Part shown: piece by piece, positions 24,592 through 33,695 of the stretch
Position numbering within the stretch: the first letter of the stretch is position 1
How the letters are laid out: each line of letters starts with the position of its first letter
Assembly (NCBI GenBank): GCA_903842505.1
Contig: CAIMMI010000033.1
Location: forward strand, 1 to 36,903
Direction of reading: 5' to 3'
Length of the DNA stretch: 36,903 bases
Source: an uncultured Verrucomicrobiota bacterium
Lineage (GTDB): Bacteria > Verrucomicrobiota > Verrucomicrobiia > Limisphaerales > UBA9464
Translations under genes and position numbers: made by a program
The notes under the pieces: generated by a model
What the model was told of the DNA's origin: nothing
The model's database searches: none
The model's input: the letters and a program-made list of their open reading frames with translations, nothing else

Positions 24592-27366
24592 ATGAATCCC
24601 GTTTCACCTTTGACCACACCTGACTACGTCGAGCTCGGATTCCAGCAGATCGACCGGGACATCCGGTGGCTGGCGGACTGCCTGGCGGAGGTGTTGAACG
24701 GCCTCGGTGAAACGGAACTCGCGACCTGGATCCCGTGGCGGGAATCCGACGGCCTCGCCAGCCTTTCGGACAAGACTCCTCCCGCCCGACTCGGGCTGGG
24801 CCTGGCCGTCGCATTCCAGCTTCTCAATACCGTTGAGGAACACGCCGCGGAATCCATGCGGCACCTGCGTGAGACCGCGGAAGGCCCCGAGGCCGAGCGC
24901 GGCCTGTGGGCCGACCAACTCGCCGGCCTTCTGACGTCCGGTGCCACGGCGGATTCCATCGCGACCGTCCTCCGCGACGTGGAGGTCGAACCCGTCTTCA
25001 CCGCCCATCCCACCGAGGCCAAGCGCTCGTCCGTCCTGGAGCAGCATCGCGCGTTGATGCAACTGCTCCAGACTTCGGGAACCAGCTCGAATCGCGGTGC
25101 AGCACGCGGCGAACTCACCGCCCTGCTCGAACGACTCTGGCGCACCGGGGAGATCCTCCTCCAGAAGCCAACCGTCGCGGATGAACGCCGCAATGTCCTC
25201 AACTACCTCCGCGACGTCCTGCCCAGCGTCATCCCCGAACTCGACCGACGCCTGCGCGTTGCCTGGGCTCGCGCCGGACTGGATCCAACTTCCCTGCCCA
25301 CCGACGCCAGCAGTGCCCGACTGCGCTTCGGGACATGGGTCGGCGGCGACCGGGACGGGCATCCCGGTGTCACCGCGGAAGTCACGGCAGAGACCCTGGA
25401 ACGTCTCCGCGCCAACGCCCTCGTCGTCCTCCATCGCCAACTCGGCAGCCTCGCCGAACGCCTCCCCCTCTCCGAATGGATCCAACCCGCGCCGCCCAGC
25501 CTCGTGGAACTCCGGGACCGCGCCGTCGCCGCCCTCGGCGATGAAGCACGCCTGATCCTCCAGATGCATCCCGGCGAACCCTGGCGTCAGACCGCGGAAC
25601 TCCTCGCCGCACGGCTGCCCGTGGAACTCAACCCAGGCCAACTCGCCCAGGTCCGCAATGCCCCAGGCCGGTACCGTCGTCCTGCCGAACTCGACGAAGA
25701 CCTCCAGACGCTCCACCGCTCGCTCTGCGAAGCCGGCGCCGCTCGACTCGCCCACCACGACGTCAACCCGGTCCGACGCATCCTGGGCACCTTCGGATTC
25801 CACCTCGCCGTCCTCGACGTCCGCCAGAACTCCGCCTTCCACGACCGAGCCGTCCGACAACTGCTTTCTGCAGCCGGCGTGGACGCCTCGCAATGGGAAG
25901 ACTGGACCGAGACCGAACGTCTCCGTCTCCTCGAACGCGAGATCCGTTCCCCCCGCCCATTCCTTCATCCTTCCGCCTCGGCCGGCCCCGAAGCAGACGC
26001 CGTCCTCTCGACCTACCGCGTCCTCGCGGCCCACCTCGAATCGGATGGGGCCGACGGCCTCGGCGCCCTGATCGTGAGCATGACCCGGCGCGTGTCCGAC
26101 CTGCTGACCGTCTACGTCCTCGCCCGCGAAGCCGGACTTCTCCGCATGTTCCCGGAAGGCATGGTTTGCCTGCTGCCCGTCGTGCCCCTGCTGGAAACCG
26201 TGGAAGACCTCGAACGCGGACCGGATCTGCTCCGCGCCTTCCTCGAATTCCCCGTGACCCGGGCCAGCCTCGAATTCCATGCCCGCCGCGCCGGTCGCAC
26301 CGGTCGCCCCCGCCAGCAGGTGATGGTGGGTTACTCGGACTCCAACAAGGACGCGGGAATCCTCGCCAGCCAGTGGGCCCTGCAACGGGGTCAGTCCCGT
26401 CTCGCCGAAGTGGGCGCGCAGGCCGGGGTCCACATCCAGTTCTTCCATGGTCGCGGCGGAACCATCAGCCGGGGCGCCGGTCCCACGCACCGCTTCCTGG
26501 AGGCGCTGCCGCCCGGGTCACTCGATGGCTCGATCCGCCTCACGGAACAGGGCGAAACCATCGCCCAGAAGTACGGCAATCCCGGCACCGCCCGATACAA
26601 CCTCGAACTCCTCCTCGCCGGCGTCGCCGCGACCTCGTGGCGCCACCAACGCACCGAACCGTTCCCACCCGCCCTTGTCCCGATCCTCGAACGCCTCGCC
26701 TCGGATTCCCGACGCGAGTACCGCTCTCTCCTCGAGACCGACAACTTCCTCACCTTCCACCGCCAGGCCACGCCCCTCGACGCCCTCGAAAACACCCGGA
26801 TCGGGTCGCGTCCCTCGCGCCGTACCGGGCAGGCCAGCCTCGCCGATCTTCGTGCCATCCCGTGGGTGTTCTCATGGACCCAGGCGCGGTTTTACCTGAC
26901 GGGATGGTACGGAGCCGGCACTGCCCTCGACGCGCTGTCGGACGCCGACGTCGCCTGTCTCCACGCGCATCTCAAGACCTGTCCGTTCCTCCACTACCTC
27001 GTCACCAACGTCGAAACATCCCTCGCCAGCAGCGACCTGGACGTCATGCGCGAGTACACCTCGCTCGTCGAAGACCCGGCCCTGCGCGAGCGCGTCTGGG
27101 AAAGACTGGAAGCCGAGTGGCACCGGACCCGCGCCAACCTGCTGCGGATCCGCGGAACCGGGTTCGAAGGCCGGCGCCCACGCCTCGGCCGCACGCTCGC
27201 CCTGCGCGCTGAACCCCTCCGCATCCTCCACGCCCAGCAGATTTCCCTGCTCCGACGCTGGCGCGGCGCCCTGAAGGCCGGCGACGAATCCACCGCCAAC
27301 ACGGTGATGCCCGAACTCCTCCTGACCATCAACGCCATCGCCAGCGGCCTTCGCACCACGGGCTGA
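24592..27366 (+). CDS. ppc: Phosphoenolpyruvate carboxylase
   Basis: Carboxylates phosphoenolpyruvate with bicarbonate to give oxaloacetate, refilling the TCA cycle; cytoplasmic. The 924 residues are within the family range. Landmarks are VFTAHPTEAKRSS with catalytic H139, GTWVGGDRDGHP (about 249), VMVGYSDSNKDAG (about 580), the catalytic loop FHGRGGTISRGAGP (about 617), LTEQGETIAQKYG (about 650) and the conserved C-terminal GLRTTG. ATG 24592 starts MNPVSPL; ATG 24571 seven codons upstream is an alternative, and neither has a clear ribosome-binding site. An open frame to 24313 passes through repeats. Only 11 bases separate its stop from that of the convergent hydrolase gene. Confidence 0.97.
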   Translation: MNPVSPLTTPDYVELGFQQIDRDIRWLADCLAEVLNGLGETELATWIPWRESDGLASLSDKTPPARLGLGLAVAFQLLNTVEEHAAESMRHLRETAEGPEAERGLWADQLAGLLTSGATADSIATVLRDVEVEPVFTAHPTEAKRSSVLEQHRALMQLLQTSGTSSNRGAARGELTALLERLWRTGEILLQKPTVADERRNVLNYLRDVLPSVIPELDRRLRVAWARAGLDPTSLPTDASSARLRFGTWVGGDRDGHPGVTAEVTAETLERLRANALVVLHRQLGSLAERLPLSEWIQPAPPSLVELRDRAVAALGDEARLILQMHPGEPWRQTAELLAARLPVELNPGQLAQVRNAPGRYRRPAELDEDLQTLHRSLCEAGAARLAHHDVNPVRRILGTFGFHLAVLDVRQNSAFHDRAVRQLLSAAGVDASQWEDWTETERLRLLEREIRSPRPFLHPSASAGPEADAVLSTYRVLAAHLESDGADGLGALIVSMTRRVSDLLTVYVLAREAGLLRMFPEGMVCLLPVVPLLETVEDLERGPDLLRAFLEFPVTRASLEFHARRAGRTGRPRQQVMVGYSDSNKDAGILASQWALQRGQSRLAEVGAQAGVHIQFFHGRGGTISRGAGPTHRFLEALPPGSLDGSIRLTEQGETIAQKYGNPGTARYNLELLLAGVAATSWRHQRTEPFPPALVPILERLASDSRREYRSLLETDNFLTFHRQATPLDALENTRIGSRPSRRTGQASLADLRAIPWVFSWTQARFYLTGWYGAGTALDALSDADVACLHAHLKTCPFLHYLVTNVETSLASSDLDVMREYTSLVEDPALRERVWERLEAEWHRTRANLLRIRGTGFEGRRPRLGRTLALRAEPLRILHAQQISLLRRWRGALKAGDESTANTVMPELLLTINAIASGLRTTG

Positions 27367-27377
27367 GCCAACCGTTC

Positions 27378-28787
27378 CTACCGCCCCAGCGCCCGGCTCC
27401 CAGGAGCCGGGTACTTGCGGGCGACATCATCCAGCACCAGCACCCAGTCGAGGTCTTCGCCCGGGTTCGGCGGCGTGAACATGCGCTCGCCCTCGGCCTT
27501 GAACACGCCTATCTCCGTCGCCTTCCCCGTCCGCGGATCAAACCACCACGCCCTCACCTTCTCGCCCCGGATGACTCCCAGCTTCGCAGTGAAACGACGC
27601 CCACACGGCGCATAGATCATCGCGTAGGTCCCTTCCGAATCCTTGGTCGCCACAAACCGGTACCGTCCCGCGCCCGGCACGGACGTCTCCACCGCCTCCG
27701 GCACGATCCCTTCCGGAGCCGGCACCCGGGTGAGAAATGGCCGCGACTCCATCAAGGCCCGACCGTGCTGCATCTGGGCCGCCCCAGGCTGCAGGATCGC
27801 CTCCGTCCACGGCATCAGGGGATTGTTCACCGGCTTCTTTGCCGATGACCACATCTGCCAGACGGAATGATGCCCGTACGTGTGCCCGAACGCCCCCTCG
27901 AATAGGTCCCAGTACAAGGGCCGGCGAACGTCCGACGCCGTCGAATGCCCGAACTTTTTCGCATCAAATGAAACCGGGTGATCCTCGTAGATCGGCTCGC
28001 CATCGAGCACGGGCTTCACCGGCGTGCGATCGTAGTCGACGCGGGTCTGGTCATAGCGTCCGGTGAACTCCGCGGCGTGGCCGTTCTGCCGCATGTTGAA
28101 GTCGAGCCAGTCCTCGCCGTGGAAGTGCTGGCTGGAACTGGCGCCGCCCGTCGGATGCCACGTGATCAGGTGGGCACCGCCATCTCCGCGCCGCAACCCA
28201 CGCGCCATCGCCCGCGTGATCTCCCTGTGGGAATTCGTCTCGGCTGGCCGGTCACCACCCAGGATCCAGATGAGGCCCGCGTCCTTGTACCGCCGACCAA
28301 GCCACTCGCCGTACTGCTCGGCATTCGCCACCGTGAAGATCTCCGGACCCGCGCCCCACTTCTTGTTCCACTTGTCGCCCCAGGTCGGCAGGAAGCCAAT
28401 GTACAGGCCCAGCTCGTTCGCCTTCTTCACGATGGCGTCGACGTGCGCAAAGTACTTCTCGCTGGGCTTCGTCGGGTCGTTGCCTTCCAGAGGCCGATCC
28501 CCATTCGCGTTGGGATCGTTGAGCCCGTCGAGTTCAGCCAGTGCCACCGCCTGGATCACCGTGAACCGCCGCTCAGCCCGATTCTTCAGGTAGGCTTCCG
28601 CGTCCCGACGGTCGAGTCGGTGAAACAGTTCCCACGCCGTGTCCCCCAGCCAGAAGAACGGCTTGCCGTCCTCCGTCACCAGGAAGCGCTTGTTCTCGCT
28701 CACCTTCAACCGCGGTAACGGCGCCGCCTGCATCACCGCCACCAGACTGCAGAACAACCAGCCAAGGATCCAGGATCGCATGTTCAT
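27378..28787 (-). CDS. Secreted DUF4038 / GH140-like glycoside hydrolase
   Basis: This 469-residue exported protein (signal [19 protein letters not shown], cleavage after AA) has a DUF4038-type TIM barrel: [15 protein letters not shown] near the start, [12 protein letters not shown] and [12 protein letters not shown] holding the likely acidic pair (Asp in GGD, Glu in DGEP), and [13 protein letters not shown]. The C-terminal 90 residues fit the small beta domain often annotated as putative collagen-binding ([13 protein letters not shown]). GH140 members cleave apiose from rhamnogalacturonan II; other DUF4038 members have different or unknown substrates. ATG 28787 or 28781 gives a good signal peptide; the frame further upstream is rejected. 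Confidence 0.85.
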   Translation of the reverse strand: MNMRSWILGWLFCSLVAVMQAAPLPRLKVSENKRFLVTEDGKPFFWLGDTAWELFHRLDRRDAEAYLKNRAERRFTVIQAVALAELDGLNDPNANGDRPLEGNDPTKPSEKYFAHVDAIVKKANELGLYIGFLPTWGDKWNKKWGAGPEIFTVANAEQYGEWLGRRYKDAGLIWILGGDRPAETNSHREITRAMARGLRRGDGGAHLITWHPTGGASSSQHFHGEDWLDFNMRQNGHAAEFTGRYDQTRVDYDRTPVKPVLDGEPIYEDHPVSFDAKKFGHSTASDVRRPLYWDLFEGAFGHTYGHHSVWQMWSSAKKPVNNPLMPWTEAILQPGAAQMQHGRALMESRPFLTRVPAPEGIVPEAVETSVPGAGRYRFVATKDSEGTYAMIYAPCGRRFTAKLGVIRGEKVRAWWFDPRTGKATEIGVFKAEGERMFTPPNPGEDLDWVLVLDDVARKYPAPGSRALGR

Positions 28788-29308
28788 CCATCGCCCCGAC
28801 CGCACCGGGCCCCATGCCCGCCGCGCCTCCGGGTTCGTCCAAACATCAAAACCGCTTTCTCCATTCCCGGCGAGGTTCCATTGCAGCCACCCACGTGACA
28901 TTCCTCCGGTGGGGCGAGTGTCCTCACGAGCCGCTCAGGAGTCCCAAGTTTCAACCTGAAACCGGCAGTTCATTGAACCGCAGAGGTCGCCGATTGCGCA
29001 GAGGGAGGGGCTGCACCACCCAATCCATGCTGGGTTTGGGCGTCCCCTCGAAGGTGCGCGGGCGTTTCACTTCAAGGCCCTGTCTATCTGCGTCATCGGC
29101 GAGGGTATGAGGTTTCAACTGCTGTTTCCTGGTTCAAGCCCGGCGGCCGCTCCAAACCTGAAACTGAAAACTTCAAACTCCGGAACGGCTCGACAGAGTC
29201 TAGCCCCACCCGGTTCCGGCTGTGCCAGGATGCACCCCAGCCAACGTCCGGAGGCGGTTCAAACTCCACTTCAATCCTGGGTCTTGAAACTTCAACCTCC
29301 TCCCCAGC
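28788..29308. repeat. Repeat-rich gap with modules D, C and an AGAGG-type repeat
   Basis: Direct D (28908-28933, GGTGGGGCGAGTGTCCTCAC...), module C fragments (about 28942-28963, 29155-29179 and 29281-29297) and inverted D (29183-29211) are present. A different repeat, rich in CGCAGAGG, lies at 28975-29006, and TCTATCTGCGTCATCGGCG at about 29083-29101 looks like its usual companion. No gene or promoter was recognised; the divergent start of the hydrolase lies at the left edge. Confidence 0.7.
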
Positions 29309-29812
29309 ATGCCGCCCACCGACGTCATCATCCGTACGGTCCAACCCCGCGACGCGACCGGTGTCGCCGACTGCGTCGACGCCGTTGCCCGGGAACGCCT
29401 CTGGCTCACAGCAACCGAAGGCTTCGGCATCCGGGCCACCGACGATTTCATCCGCGCCAACCTCGCCATCGGCAACCCCCACTTCGTCGCCGCCCTCTCC
29501 AACGGCGCGATCATCGGTTGGTGCGACATCATCGCCCCTCGGCCCTGGCCGGAATTCCGGCACGTCGGCCAGCTGGGCATGGGCGTGATCGCCGGTTGGC
29601 GCGGACTGGGCGTGGGCCGGGCCCTGATGGCCACCGCCCTCACCGCCTGCCCGGCCCGGGGTTTCAGCCGGATCGAACTCGAGGTCTACGCCCACAACAC
29701 CCGCGCCATCGACCTCTACACCTCCATGGGCTTCGTCGAGGAAGGCCGCAAGCGCGGTGCCCGTATCCTGGACGGTAATCCCCAGGACCTCGTCCTCATG
29801 GCGCGGACCTGA
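29309..29812 (+). CDS. GNAT-family N-acetyltransferase
   Basis: This 167-residue acyl-CoA-dependent acetyltransferase has the acetyl-CoA pyrophosphate loop in GVIAGWRGLGVGRALM (residues about 91-106) and the C-terminal block EVYAHNTRAIDLYTSMGFVE, typical of GNAT enzymes that modify small amines, antibiotics or protein N-termini. The substrate is unknown. There is no good ribosome-binding site before ATG 29309. It is flanked on both sides by repeat loci and appears to be a single-gene unit. Confidence 0.88.
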   Translation: MPPTDVIIRTVQPRDATGVADCVDAVARERLWLTATEGFGIRATDDFIRANLAIGNPHFVAALSNGAIIGWCDIIAPRPWPEFRHVGQLGMGVIAGWRGLGVGRALMATALTACPARGFSRIELEVYAHNTRAIDLYTSMGFVEEGRKRGARILDGNPQDLVLMART

Positions 29813-30001
29813 AAGTTCCCGGTCCCCACTGGCCAGAACTTGCACCCGACCGGCCTTGAAACTTGGAACTCTTGAACGGCTCGTGAGGACACTCGCCCCA
29901 CCCGTGAATGGCGTCGAGGGGTGGGGCGAGACTCCGTCGAGTCGTTCCAGAGCTTGAAGTTTTCAGTTTCAAGTGGTGAAGCACAGGAAACTGGAAACTG
30001 G
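29813..30001. repeat. Mosaic repeat locus B-C-D'-D-C-B'
   Basis: In order: diverged B (29813-29840), inverted C (about 29853-29876), inverted D with the GAGTGTCC core (29877-29903), a 14-base spacer, direct D with the GAGACTCC core (29918-29948), direct C (about 29949-29973) and inverted B (about 29985-30001). It is thus a near-mirror arrangement around the spacer, with the two D core variants back to back. It lies between convergent genes. Confidence 0.8.
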
Positions 30002-30172
30002 CTACTTCCCCTTCAACAACCCCGTCACCACGACCCAGATCAGCAATCCCACGTTGACCAGCACCAGGAACCCGATCGCCCGGAACAACCACCGGCGCGC
30101 ACGCCTCGACTCGGGCGTGTCCGGAACCGGCTCAAACGGCTCCTCCGGTTCCGGCGTCGGGTTCGAGTCCAT
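30002..30172 (-). CDS. Small single-span membrane protein coupled to hisC
   Basis: This 56-residue protein has an acidic, proline-rich N-terminus (PTPEPEEPFEPVPDTP), a basic turn (RRARRW) and one hydrophobic helix at about 31-51, ending KGK. By the positive-inside rule the basic turn is cytoplasmic, so the C-terminus would be outside. Its ATG overlaps the hisC stop in TGATG, implying translational coupling. A longer in-frame start at 30265 lies wholly inside hisC and gives an implausible N-terminus. The function is unknown and no family is recognised. Confidence 0.6.
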   Translation of the reverse strand: MDSNPTPEPEEPFEPVPDTPESRRARRWLFRAIGFLVLVNVGLLIWVVVTGLLKGK

Positions 30173-31293
30173 CACTTCACGGTCAGGCTCCGACCCAGCG
30201 CACGGGCGAGGGTCTCCAGGCTCCGCTGGTTCTCCGCTTCCGTCCCAACCGAGATCCGAAGCCACTCGCCCAGGCCATACCCGCCCGTCGGACGCGTGAT
30301 CACGCCTTCCTTCTGCATCGACGCGAACACCTGCTGGCCGTTCCCCACCTTCACGAGGACGAAGTTCGCCTGCGTCGGCACATAGGAAAGCCCCAACTGC
30401 CGGAAACCCACCTGCAACTGGGCCAAGCCCGCTCGGTTCACCATCCGGGTCTTCGCCAGGTGCTCGGTGTCCTCCAACGCCGCCAACGCACCCGCCTGCG
30501 CAATCGAATTGATGTTGAAGGGCTCCCGGGTCTTCTCGATCGCCGCAATCACGTCGGGCGCTCCGATCCCGTATCCGAGCCGGAGTCCCGCCAGACCGAA
30601 GATCTTCGAGAAGGTCCGGACCAGAAGGACATTGGGCTGGACGCCCGATCGCACCAGCGACAGGCAGTCCACGGGATCCTCGAGGAACTCGATGTACGCC
30701 TCGTCCAGGACCAGCAGCACGTGCGGCGGAACCCCGGCCAGCAGGATGCTGATCTCCTCGCGCGTCGCGAGGTTGCCCGTCGGATTGTTCGGGTTCGCCA
30801 GGAACAGCACCCGCGTCGCCGGCGTGATCGCCTGCAGCATCGCCGGGATGTCCGCGCCCAGATCCTCCCGCGCCGGCACCGTCACCAACTTCGCCCCAAA
30901 CAGCGCCGTCACGATCGGATAGACGGCAAAGCAGTACTGCGACACCACGACCTCGGCCCCCGGCTCCAGAAAGGCATGCCCGATCATCTCCAGGACTTCG
31001 TTCGATCCGTTGCCCAGCAGCAACTGATCCGGCTCCACCGTCAGCTTCGACGCCAGCGCCCGCTTCAGGTGATACGAACTGCCGTCCGGATACAGGTGCA
31101 ACTGGTCGAGGACGCCGCGCATCGCCGCCACCGCCTTGGGCGACGGCCCCAGCGGGTTCTCGTTCGATGCGACCTTGAGGATCGTCGACGGATCGAGCCC
31201 GTGCTCGCGCGCGACCTCTTCAATCGGGCGACCCGGCACGTACACCGGCAACGTCGCCAACTGCGGAACGAACTTCACTGCGGCTTTCGGCAT
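30172..31293 (-). CDS. hisC: Histidinol-phosphate aminotransferase HisC
   Basis: PLP enzyme converting imidazole-acetol phosphate and glutamate to histidinol phosphate in histidine synthesis; cytoplasmic. The 373-residue protein has ASNENPLGPSPKA, the PNNPTGN loop, LVLDEAYIEF and the PLP lysine in RTFSKIFGLAGLRLGYG, all typical of class I/II aminotransferases of the HisC group. Aromatic-acid or cobyric-acid-type relatives cannot be excluded, since no other his gene is present. ATG 31293 has GGGGGGA about 12 bases upstream; the 96-residue extension in the open frame upstream is repeat-derived and rejected. The small membrane protein at 30002 follows in the same transcript. Confidence 0.88.
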   Translation of the reverse strand: MPKAAVKFVPQLATLPVYVPGRPIEEVAREHGLDPSTILKVASNENPLGPSPKAVAAMRGVLDQLHLYPDGSSYHLKRALASKLTVEPDQLLLGNGSNEVLEMIGHAFLEPGAEVVVSQYCFAVYPIVTALFGAKLVTVPAREDLGADIPAMLQAITPATRVLFLANPNNPTGNLATREEISILLAGVPPHVLLVLDEAYIEFLEDPVDCLSLVRSGVQPNVLLVRTFSKIFGLAGLRLGYGIGAPDVIAAIEKTREPFNINSIAQAGALAALEDTEHLAKTRMVNRAGLAQLQVGFRQLGLSYVPTQANFVLVKVGNGQQVFASMQKEGVITRPTGGYGLGEWLRISVGTEAENQRSLETLARALGRSLTVK

Positions 31294-31631
31294 GACGGAG
31301 AACAATCCCCCCGGAGCCGTCCCCGTTGAAAGTTCGTTTTTCGATCCCGCGCCTCCCTCGTACCCGTACTCAGCCCGAAGGGCGGTACTCGTACTCGACC
31401 GAAACCCCGCATCACCTCCGACACTCCAAACCCTCGGCCCGAGTACGAGTAGGAGTACGAGTTCAACCGTCCCCCTCTGCGCCCCTGCGCCTCTGCGGGA
31501 ACCGCCCCTCTCCCATTCCCCCCGCCCCCTCTCCGCCTCTGAGGGAAACCTCCTCCCCTGCGGGACACCCCGCCCCTCCAAAAAACTGCGAACTTGAAAC
31601 TTCCGACCGAAACCTTGGAAGTTCCCGAATC
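31294..31631. repeat. Gap with GTACGA-type and CAGAGG-type repeats and a module C trace
   Basis: TACTCGTACTCG (31386-31397) and CGAGTACGAGTA (31440-31451) are perfect complements; the second extends to 31461 as a tandem GAGTACGAG run, and a third related copy lies at 31360-31371. An inverted relative of the CGCAGAGG repeat of the 29.0-kb locus lies at 31473-31500. Module C traces occur just before the cyclophilin start (about 31593-31625). The gap separates divergent genes. Confidence 0.7.
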
Positions 31632-32312
31632 ATGAAGCGCATCCTTCTGGGGCTCCTGAGCGCCCTCGCACTCGCATCCATCGGATTTGCTGCCGACGAC
31701 GCCAAACCGGCCGCGGCAGCCCCGGACAAGAAGTCGGAGCCGGCTACGTTCGCCGATCCTTCGAAGCTCACCGAGAAGGCGCCGGAGTCCTTCAAGGCGA
31801 AGTTCACCACGACGAAGGGTGCCTTCACCATCGAGGTGACCCGCTCGCTCTCGCCGAACGGAGCCGACCGCTTCTACAATCTCGTCAAGTCCGGCTACTT
31901 CCAGGACGTCGCGTTCTTCCGCGTGATCCCCGGCTTCATGGGCCAGTTCGGAATCCATGGTGACCCGAAGGTCTCCGCCGCCTGGCGCGGTGCCCGCATC
32001 CAGGATGATCCGGTGAAGGCCAGCAACAAGCGCGGCTATCTCTCGTTCGCCATGGCCGGCCCCAACACCCGCACCACCCAGTTCTTCATCAACCTCGTCG
32101 ACAACACGAACCTCGACAGCATGGGCTTCAGCCCGTTCGGCAAGGTCGTCGAAGGTCAGGACGTCGTGGACAAGATCAACGGCGAGTACGGCGAAGGCGC
32201 CCCCCGCGGCCGCGGCCCGAATCAGGCGATCATCCAGGAAAAGGGCAACGAGTACCTCAAGGCCTCCTACCCCAACCTCGACTACATCAAGTCCGCCGCA
32301 CTCGTGCCCTGA
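31632..32312 (+). CDS. Exported cyclophilin-type peptidyl-prolyl isomerase
   Basis: This 226-residue PPIase has a signal peptide (MKRILLGLLSALALASIGFA, then ADD). After an Ala/Lys-rich linker the cyclophilin domain spans about 55-200, with FFRVIPGFMGQFG (catalytic Arg and Gln region) and TTQFFINLVDNTNLD. The usual FHR reads FFR. It assists folding of exported proteins in the periplasm, which fits the many large secreted proteins here. A second cyclophilin without a signal follows 42 bases downstream, so the pair is probably one transcript serving two compartments. Confidence 0.92.
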   Translation: MKRILLGLLSALALASIGFAADDAKPAAAAPDKKSEPATFADPSKLTEKAPESFKAKFTTTKGAFTIEVTRSLSPNGADRFYNLVKSGYFQDVAFFRVIPGFMGQFGIHGDPKVSAAWRGARIQDDPVKASNKRGYLSFAMAGPNTRTTQFFINLVDNTNLDSMGFSPFGKVVEGQDVVDKINGEYGEGAPRGRGPNQAIIQEKGNEYLKASYPNLDYIKSAALVP

Positions 32313-32354
32313 AGCACCCACATTCCGGATCCGATCCTTGTCTCCCACATTTTC

Positions 32355-32891
32355 ATGAGCACACCCAATCCCGCAGTCGACGAAGTGGCCGTCATCACCA
32401 CGAACCACGGCCAGATGGTCGTCGAGTTCTGGTCAGACGTCGCACCCAATACCGTCGAGAACTTCAAGAAGCTGGCCCGCGAAGGCTTCTACAACGGCAC
32501 CGCCTTCCACCGCGTGATCCGCGGATTCATGATCCAGGGCGGCGATCCCCTGACCAAGGACAGCAGCAACGAAAGCCGCTGGGGCACCGGTGATCCCGGA
32601 TACAAGATCAAGGCCGAGTTCAACGAGCGGAAGCACGTGAAGGGCGTCCTCTCCATGGCCCGCGCCCAGAGCCCCGACAGCGCCGGCTGCCAGTTCTTCG
32701 TCTGCCACGGCGACGCGGCCTTCCTCGATCGCCAGTACACCGCCTTCGGCAAACTCGCCAAGGGCGAGGATACCCTCGAGAAGATCGCTTCCACCCCGTG
32801 CCGCGCCGCCGGCGAACGCTCCCCGAGCCGCCCGGTCCAACGCGTCCACGTCGAGAGCATCACGATCGTCCCCCGCAGTTCGATCGCCTGA
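32355..32891 (+). CDS. Cytoplasmic cyclophilin-type peptidyl-prolyl isomerase
   Basis: This 178-residue PPIase has no signal peptide. The FHRVIRGFMIQGGDP block holds the catalytic Arg and Gln, and GCQFFVCHGDAAFLDRQYTAFG is the second family block. It accelerates prolyl isomerisation of cytoplasmic proteins. It lies directly after the exported cyclophilin, and its stop TGA shares a base with the next ATG (TGATG), so three genes are likely expressed together. Confidence 0.93.
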   Translation: MSTPNPAVDEVAVITTNHGQMVVEFWSDVAPNTVENFKKLAREGFYNGTAFHRVIRGFMIQGGDPLTKDSSNESRWGTGDPGYKIKAEFNERKHVKGVLSMARAQSPDSAGCQFFVCHGDAAFLDRQYTAFGKLAKGEDTLEKIASTPCRAAGERSPSRPVQRVHVESITIVPRSSIA

Positions 32892-33169
32892 TGCCCCAGG
32901 ATCCCGACGCGCCGGAGTCCCGGTCTGACCCAGGCTCCGGCGCGCCTTCCTCGGGATCCCTTCCCGTCTCCGGGATCGCCCAGACCCTCGTCGCCCTGGG
33001 ATGCCCACCTTCGAAGTCCGACGAGATGGCGCAGCAACTCAACCGCCGCGCCGCCCAGTTATCCACGGAACGGGGCTGGACGCACGATACCGCCCTGGCG
33101 CATCTCCTGCGTCTCATGGCCGGTGGTTGGGCTGCACAGGCCCGCGGGTCCCAGGTTCCCCCGCCCTGA
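32891..33169 (+). CDS. Small hypothetical protein coupled to the cyclophilin gene
   Basis: This 92-residue protein starts in the TGATG overlap with the cyclophilin stop. The first 25 residues are Pro/Ser/Gly-rich and look disordered; residues about 28-85 are predicted helical (DEMAQQLNRRAAQLSTERGW, ALAHLLRLMAGGWAAQA). It has no signal peptide, membrane span or recognised family. The tight coupling is the main reason to believe it is real. An in-frame start at 32798 would lie inside the cyclophilin gene. Confidence 0.6.
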   Translation: MPQDPDAPESRSDPGSGAPSSGSLPVSGIAQTLVALGCPPSKSDEMAQQLNRRAAQLSTERGWTHDTALAHLLRLMAGGWAAQARGSQVPPP

Positions 33170-33171
33170 CT

Positions 33172-33184
33172 GCCCGCTGCGGGC
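33172..33184 (+). terminator. Weak hairpin after the cyclophilin operon
   Basis: GCCCGC-T-GCGGGC lies three bases after the stop of the small hypothetical gene; the usable stem is GCCC/GGGC with a five-base loop. There is no T-tract. It may mark the end of the transcript or be chance. Confidence 0.3.
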
Positions 33185-33254
33185 CTCGCGGAAAATCCTG
33201 AAAATCCCCCGGTAACCTTTCGGGTTTCACGGCGTAGCAAGCCAGTGACAACCC

Positions 33255-33695
33255 ATGAACAACTCACTGTTCAAACTGATCGGTGCGGCCGCTTGTGCCG
33301 CGATCCTCATCACCTCAACCCTCTGCGCCGCGGACTCCGCGCCCTCCCCGGGCACCACGCAGTCGCCGAAGAAGAGTTCCTCCCACTCCTACCCGTTCCG
33401 CGGGACCGTGGACTCGGTCGACTCCTCGGCGAAGACCATCACGCTCGACGGCAAGAAGTCGGAACGCGTCCTCCACGTCACGGACGACTCCCTCCTCGAG
33501 AAGGACGGCAAGCCCGCCAAGCTCGACGAGATCGCCTCGGGCGACTACGCGAAGGGGCTTCTCAGCAAGCGGGACGGTTCCCGCGAGATCCTCGTGAAGG
33601 CCACCTTCGGGCCCAAGCCGGACAAGAAGGGCGACAAGAAGGCCGCCGCGAAGTCCACGGCACCGACAACCCCAGCCCAGACCGCGTCGAACTGA
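33255..33695 (+). CDS. Small exported beta-domain protein with a basic tail
   Basis: This 146-residue exported protein has a signal peptide (KLIGAAACAAILITSTLCAA). Residues about 46-115 form a compact beta-rich domain (YPFRGTVDSVDSSAKTITLD, ASGDYAKGLLSKRDGSREIL) resembling small OB-like or DUF5666-type periplasmic domains. The last 28 residues are Lys/Ala/Thr-rich (PDKKGDKKAAAKSTAPTTPA). No catalytic motif is visible and the function is unknown. It starts 85 bases after the preceding gene and may have its own promoter. Confidence 0.75.
   Translation: MNNSLFKLIGAAACAAILITSTLCAADSAPSPGTTQSPKKSSSHSYPFRGTVDSVDSSAKTITLDGKKSERVLHVTDDSLLEKDGKPAKLDEIASGDYAKGLLSKRDGSREILVKATFGPKPDKKGDKKAAAKSTAPTTPAQTASN

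Noticed and set aside
28788-29308. tRNA gene or other structured RNA gene
   Set aside because: No cloverleaf or TPsiC-like block with matching stems was found; the region is explained by repeat modules.
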